Positions 58,758 through 64,000 of a stretch of DNA of 64,000 nucleotides are shown here, in pieces (within the stretch, counting starts at the first letter, position 1; every line of letters starts with the position of its first letter). Made by a program: the position numbers and the translations under genes. Below the pieces are notes generated by a model. It worked only from the letters and a program-made list of their open reading frames with translations, did not search any database and had not been told where the DNA came from. This DNA comes from Hymenoscyphus infarciens (Eukaryota; Ascomycota; Leotiomycetes; Helotiales; Helotiaceae): assembly GCA_001414345.1 (NCBI GenBank), contig LLCB01000084.1, forward strand, positions 124,001 to 188,000, written 5' to 3'.

Positions 58758-60587
58758 AGTTGCCGATTTTAACGGAATATATTTAAACTCGAAGTATTGG
58801 GGTTTATATATGACTGTACTTAAAGTCTTAAAAGGTTGAAACTATCAACAGGAGAACTAGAAAGAGGGTTGAAAGTTTTATAGAGAAGAGAACTAAAAAC
58901 AGTGCTGCTCTCCAGCATTTGATCAAGCTTCAAAGTCAGGCAACTCGGACATGTTGTAGTAAGTTGAAGACAAGTACATAATTCCCGTCCTCAAAAATCA
59001 CACATAATATCACGGAAGACCGTGATTTCGCTATTGCTTGACTCTTTATTTCTTTCTTGTATATCTTGCCTGGACATATGCTTTCTTTTCACCTTCCTCT
59101 CTCTTTTCTTCGGACTTTTCTCTGCTACCTAGGGCCTATTCTGTGTAGACTTGAGTAAATTTATCTAATCCTCTAAACATCCCATAATTAAATCAAGAAG
59201 TAGGCAACATTAAATACCTAAACGACTGGCGACGTTTGTCTACAACGAGTCATTGCACAACTTGAGGTGATTCTCGTAGAGGATAGAGTACTAACTCCAT
59301 TCCCCGACATAAAAATTACAGCTTTCAGAAACAATCCGGCTAGCAATGCCATTAGCAGCGGCCCAGGCAGAAACCAGCTCCTCAAGGAGTGAGAGAGAGA
59401 ATGGATACGACAAAATCGACAGTACGAGAACATTCGACAGTAAGAAGGGTACAACCAGAATTCTTCATCAAAGGAAAAACCATCAAAAAGTCAAGTTCTA
59501 CATAAGATCCTGACTGCCATACTCAAATGGGCAGAGATATTCAATTTTGGAAACCAAGAACGCTGCCAGCAAGCACCCCTGGTTGCTCGCCGCTGCTGGG
59601 TTTTCAATAGATACCAAAACTCCACCACTAGTCGCCTTGACGTTTTTGAGGAATGTTTGCAGACAGACAGGCCTGGTAAAAGATAATGGTTTGAGATACC
59701 TAGTTTACATAATCCTGTCATTTAGAAGAGACCTATTCTATGAAGAATTCATACTTTCCTTTACCAAGGTTATCGAAGTTTCACCCTCTCGAACCAGTAT
59801 AACAAACTTTATGTTAATTCCCTCGTATTTTCGTCAAACTCAATGAAAGAGAGAGAAGTGTATATATGTAGTCCCTGCTTTTACATTACACCATACCAAA
59901 TTGAATTTCAAGTCTGGGATGCATATTTCAAGTCCCAACACTATTCTTGGATACGAAACCATATGGCAAAATACTAGAAGAATTGTTTCGAGAATAATTG
60001 AACTGGAGGTTTTGGTGATTACTGTGTTTTTCATTGAAACGAATAAACACAAGTAAATTGACAGTCTATAAATTTTCATTAACAAATGTGTCTTGCTCCA
60101 GGCTACGTTAAAAGCTCTAAGACCATTTAGTTTACAAATACAGGACAGTTTACCTTGAAATTAAAACACAAATCTCCTTTCCTTTGTGTGTCTGGCTCCC
60201 CAGTCATAGTCTGCAAGGATCTATCGATAATTGTGGAGTGCTTTTCGTTTGTTGTAGTAACCATGTAATATATACTCTAGACCAGAGTCAAAACGGGCGA
60301 GCGAAAACAAACCATGGTTCGAACCGGAAAAAGCAGGTATTTACTAACTACATGAGCGAGTAAACCTAAAGAAAGTAGTAACAAACCCAACTTCTTCCCA
60401 ACCAACCCTATTTCAAAATCCCTCTTACTCCCAGCAACTGATCTTAACTCGCCTCCGACCCCTTCCTTCTGTTTCCCTCTCCAGAAAAGTTTCAATTCTC
60501 TACCCACCTCCTCTCGACCTCCCCTTTTTCTACCTCCAAGAAGTATACCTAGATACCACCACACACAAAAATTCATGTGGCTGAATA
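58758..60587. other. Intergenic, no gene recognised
   Basis: Ordinary to AT-rich sequence. Frames at 59218-60085 and 60277-60576 have no recognisable family. The block ends at the target site of the mariner-type element. Confidence 0.4.
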
Positions 60588-61092
60588 CAGTGAGTTGCGA
60601 GTTAAGCTTCTCTTTTGACGATTTTTTTAAACCGTGCGTTTTTAGAATTTTTTTTCCTCTCCTTATTTATCTTAGAAAACAGAAAACTAAAGTACTCTTT
60701 AAGTTATAAGACCTAGCTAGAAAGAACCGCTATATCTTCTTATACCTCCTCTTTATTTATTACTATATCTAAGTAAGTATAATAAGAATAAACTTAATAA
60801 CAGTTAATTCTTAGAAAACCCCTTTTTTATAAGAAATCTTTTTTTCTACCTCTATAATTCTACTAAAACTCTATAAAAATTTCGATATATATCTAAGTGT
60901 CTATTCTCTTCCTTAAAAGTTTAAAGAGTAAGAAAGGAGGTATAGAGCTCTTATTAGCTATTCTCGGGGATATAATAACATATATTATTATTAAGTAAAG
61001 AGAGAAAGAGTATCTAGGTAAAAAAAAAAAAATTCTAAAAACACACGGTTTAAAAAAATCGTCAAAAGTGAAGCTTAACTCGCAACTCACTG
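60588..61092. mobile_element. Mariner/Tc1-type MITE, 505 bp with ~70-bp TIRs
   Basis: The left end CAGTGAGTTGCGAGTTAAGC... and the reverse complement of the right end are the same for about 70 bp with very few differences (through ACGATTTTTTTAAACCGTG). A TA dinucleotide flanks each side (60586-60587 and 61093-61094). TA duplications and no coding capacity indicate a Tc1/mariner-derived MITE. The interior is AT-rich. Confidence 0.85.
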
Positions 61093-61094
61093 TA

Positions 61095-61470
61095 TGACGA
61101 GTTTCATCCAAAAATATTCCTTTTTAAAACATGCTACTGGTATACATTTAAATTCCTCTTACCATCCGTCACATTCACGCGTCTTTTCCCCCAGTAGTCT
61201 CTTAGGCATGATTGCTTTCCCAAACAAGGAACCAGTCAAGCGAGTGTACAGCCCAAAATCGAGGATAAGGAAAATATCGACAGCAAAATAAACACTTTCA
61301 TTTCAAAATCTTTCAAGTTTAAGCTCTCTAAGATAACCTTCAACCTCTTACCCTCTTTACAAGATCGTTCCTTCGCGGCGACTACGCAGATTTTTGACCA
61401 CAATGCTTTACACACAGGGTCGAGCGCCGACGTAGTCTAGGTTTCCTGCTTAAAGATTTATTCATACTCT
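61095..61470. other. Short stretch of ordinary sequence before the AT-rich block
   Basis: No gene recognised; the 61094-61291 open frame is not convincing. It ends at GGGCCTGTTTGGTTCG (61472 onward), which resembles the terminal sequence of some DNA transposons, but I found no inverted partner. Confidence 0.3.
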
Positions 61471-61964
61471 AAGGGCCTGTTTGGTTCGTATAATTATTTA
61501 AATATATATGTAGATATCTAACGAGATGTCTTAAATATTAACCTCGTATAGGTTAGTATATATTATCAATTATTTCTTATTATATCAAGTCATCGTTTAG
61601 CTCGTAGTGTATATTCTTAGTAAGTAGTACTAGGTGTCTTAATAGTAAGAGAAAAAAAATATATAAAGATTTAAAGACAGCGTTTTAGTTTTCTAGCTAG
61701 ATTAGCACTTCTATTCTTTCTAAAGGTTCTTATCTATGCCTTTTCTTACTTTTAAATCTATTCTTTCTTATTATATCCTCTCTTTTAAGCGCTTCTAGTC
61801 TATTATATCTAATCTCTAGCTTTTAATACACTTCTCTCTTCTAATTCTATACTTTTAATATATCTATCACTTCTAATTCTATCTAAGACTAATTTCCTTT
61901 TCATATCTAGTAGAGAGAATAGAAAGGTTTTATATATTATTCTCTTATATTTTAGTAGAAGTAC

Positions 61965-62090
61965 GTAAAGTAGATTAGTTTATAAGAGGAGTTCTAAAGC
62001 GTAAATACTACCTCCGCTATAGCGTTCTCTCTCTCTTATAGTAATAGTATATATCTCTTAGAACTTCTCTTATAAACTAATCTACTTTAT
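61965..62090. repeat. Inverted repeat, 33-bp arms
   Basis: Arm one is 61965-61997 and arm two is 62058-62090. The reverse complement of arm two matches arm one with one or two differences over AAAGTAGATTAGTTTATAAG and beyond. The ~60-bp loop holds CT-rich runs. Confidence 0.8.
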
Positions 62091-62524
62091 ATTTTATTTT
62101 AAAAGAAGAGAGAATACTCTTCTCTACCTAGCTACTTCTATTCTATACTTCTTACTCTTCTCTCTCTTTCTAGTCTCTCTTTTTAGCTTTTCTAGTTACT
62201 CTAATTCTTCTTTTATAATTCTTCTTTCTCTTCTTTTATATTCGATAGATAGAGCTATTCTATTCTATTATATTCTAATATAGTAGAGTATTCTATCTTA
62301 TTCTAATACTTAAACGCGTTTAGATAAGAAAATCTAAAATACTAGAATCTAGAATCTAGAATCTAGAATATATATATATCTCTTTAGTTATCTTTATATC
62401 TTCTATATAGACGTATTTAGTAGTCTAGTTAGAAACTACTCTTATTTAAGATAGTTTTAGACTAAAATCTATAAAAGCTAGCTATCTTAAATAGCTGAGA
62501 TTACGTACTATTCTAGCTTTGAAC

Positions 62525-62755
62525 CTTTATATTAGCTAAATAGATTTTATCTTAATTTTAGTTATAGATCTTATATTTTCTAAACTCCTATATATATACT
62601 CTATCTCTCTCTATTTATAAGAGATAATCTACTAGGTTTTAGACTTTTATATTAGCTAACGAATATATTTTATCTTAGTTTTAGTTATAGATCTTATATT
62701 ATCTAAACTCCTATATATATACTCTATCTCTCTCTCTTTATAAGAAGCTAATTTA
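62525..62755 (+). repeat. Two-copy tandem duplication (~117 bp)
   Basis: TTATATTAGCTAA, TTTTAGTTATAGATCTTATA and CTATATATATACTCTATCTC occur in the same order in two adjacent copies starting near 62,527 and 62,644. Confidence 0.75.
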
Positions 62756-64000
62756 TTCTTTACGTCTCTACTACGCCTAGGAATTATATATATTATTTTA
62801 TTTTAAACGTACTTCTATATATCTCTTCGCTTACTAGTATATAGTTCGTACTATTATAATATCTAGATAGCTTTAAACTACGATACTACTAAGCTAGTTT
62901 AAAAGTACTAAGATATTAAAATCTAACTTAATAGATATAGAGAAGTAAGTATCTAGATATAATAGTTTAAACTTAGAAACTGTCGGTATATATATATTCA
63001 AGGGGTAAATAGCGATTTGGATTAGTATACGTAGGTATACGTGTACTCGCTTAGAAGCTACTTAAGTAGATATCGTAGCTAGCTTTACTCGGTATATATA
63101 AACGATAATATAACTCTTTTTGTATTGCTTTTATAACTATAAGTTATACTAACACTAATTAGTAGACGTATAGATTAGATACTTAGTTACTTTATATATT
63201 TCTACTATAGGTATACTTATATAAAAGTAAACTCGATATTACTAGTAGACTCTCTTTCATAGATTATGGTTTCTTCTACTATCTAAATTTATAATAATAT
63301 ACTATAAACGCTTCTTAATATAAGAAGTACTAATTACTAATACTAACCTTCTAACGTTATTCTAATAACTTCTCTAACCTTCTATTATTCTCTAAGATAA
63401 TTTATACTCTCTAAGACACTTATTTACCTAAACCCTGAATTCTCTTTTATCTACTAAGTAAAGTATAAATAGACTTTTAATAATATCTAAATTTATCTAT
63501 AATATCTATAATATCTATAATATCTATAATATTTATAATATAATAGATATACTAACACTGATTCTAATAACTTTAGAAGCTTTAACTTTAGTACTAAAAT
63601 AGGCTCTAAAGCTAGTACTAAAGCTAAAGTTAATATAGATAGAAGAGACGATTTTTACTATTAAAAGAGAAGAAGAGTATACTAAAGAAGAGAACGAAGA
63701 CCTTCTTCTTTAGAACGAATTTTAAGTAGACTTTAAAGAATAGAATTAAGATAAATTTACTAAGATCTACTAATCTATAAATACTAAGTTATAATAGACG
63801 CTTTATAGAAGAGGTATATAGATTAAGACGAATAGGTATAAAATGCTTATATCTTAAGTACTATATAACACCGTTACTAAGGTTAACTAAACTAAGTAGT
63901 TAGACGAAGAATTAAAAGCTATAGTATTAGAAGGAGATACTAGTAGTAGAGTCTTTAGATCTTGTTATAAATATATACTAGAATACGCTAAAAGATAATA

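Larger units (their letters stand above)
61471..64000. repeat. RIP-like AT-rich block running off the window
   Basis: TA-rich sequence with stops in all frames and no gene. It contains a 33-bp inverted repeat (61965-62090), a two-copy ~117-bp direct duplication (62525-62755), and an array of ATAATATCT-like units (about 63,497-63,545). The last ~400 bp on the plus strand have a charged, coding-like flavour broken by stops and may be a decayed transposon frame; family unknown. Confidence 0.55.

Noticed and set aside
63497..63545. Regular ATAATATCT repeats suggesting a CRISPR-like or regulatory array
   Set aside because: The units are contiguous 9-mers without spacers; this is a simple microsatellite.

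Overview
The window looks like a piece of a filamentous ascomycete (Pezizomycotina) genome. Its genes have many introns of about 45-130 bp with GTAAGT-like donors, CTAAC/CTGAC branch sites and compact spacing, and they encode typical fungal families. Between them lie extremely TA-rich blocks in which transposon reading frames are riddled with TAA/TAG codons and metal-binding Cys/His have become Tyr. That is the pattern expected from repeat-induced point mutation (RIP). A leotiomycete plant-associated fungus would fit, but that is inference; the sequence does not name the species.

Layout. Bases 1 to about 14,650 are a RIP-decayed transposon nest: a Ty3/gypsy pol/gag remnant on the minus strand (cut by the window edge), a Ty1/copia remnant on the plus strand, then a structurally complete LTR element (6657-12274) with paired 477-bp LTRs and a 5-bp target duplication but no recognisable pol, then an unassigned decayed repeat. 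A first gene island (about 14,660-18,110) holds one UNC93-like membrane transporter gene. A second AT-rich block (about 18,120-20,193) holds a TIR element and another copy of the repeat end seen at 14,653. The main gene island (20,194 to about 61,300) carries, in order: a 1,419-aa sterol-glucosyltransferase-like protein with eight ubiquitin-interacting motifs (-), a haloalkane-dehalogenase-like hydrolase (-), a four-WSC glyoxal/copper radical oxidase (+), a secreted class-3 lipase (-), a rhodopsin/PTH11-like seven-helix protein (+), a GT32 glycosyltransferase (-), an ankyrin-CorA fusion (-), a CE1 esterase (-), an AA9 lytic polysaccharide monooxygenase (+) and a broken erg4 sterol C-24(28) reductase (+). 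Two MITEs (hAT-type 28,107-28,632; mariner-type 60,588-61,092) and a 5'-truncated LINE (51,849-54,685) sit between genes. From about 61,400 to the end the DNA is again RIP-like and AT-rich.

How the genes fit together. Three secreted enzymes suit plant biomass attack: the CE1 esterase deacylates hemicellulose, the AA9 enzyme cleaves cellulose or hemicellulose oxidatively, and the copper radical oxidase makes H2O2, which AA9 enzymes can use. CE1 and AA9 are divergently transcribed. Removing the LINE leaves only about 653 bp between their start codons, so the LINE appears to have split a shared promoter. The lipase adds another secreted hydrolase; the remaining genes are membrane, glycosylation or cytosolic functions with no obvious pathway link. 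No CRISPR array, rRNA or convincing tRNA gene was seen. The nearest thing to an undescribed arrangement is this transposon-split esterase/LPMO promoter, together with several odd proteins (dehalogenase with Trp-to-Phe, UIM-tailed glucosyltransferase) and a pol-less LTR element with internal tandem arrays.
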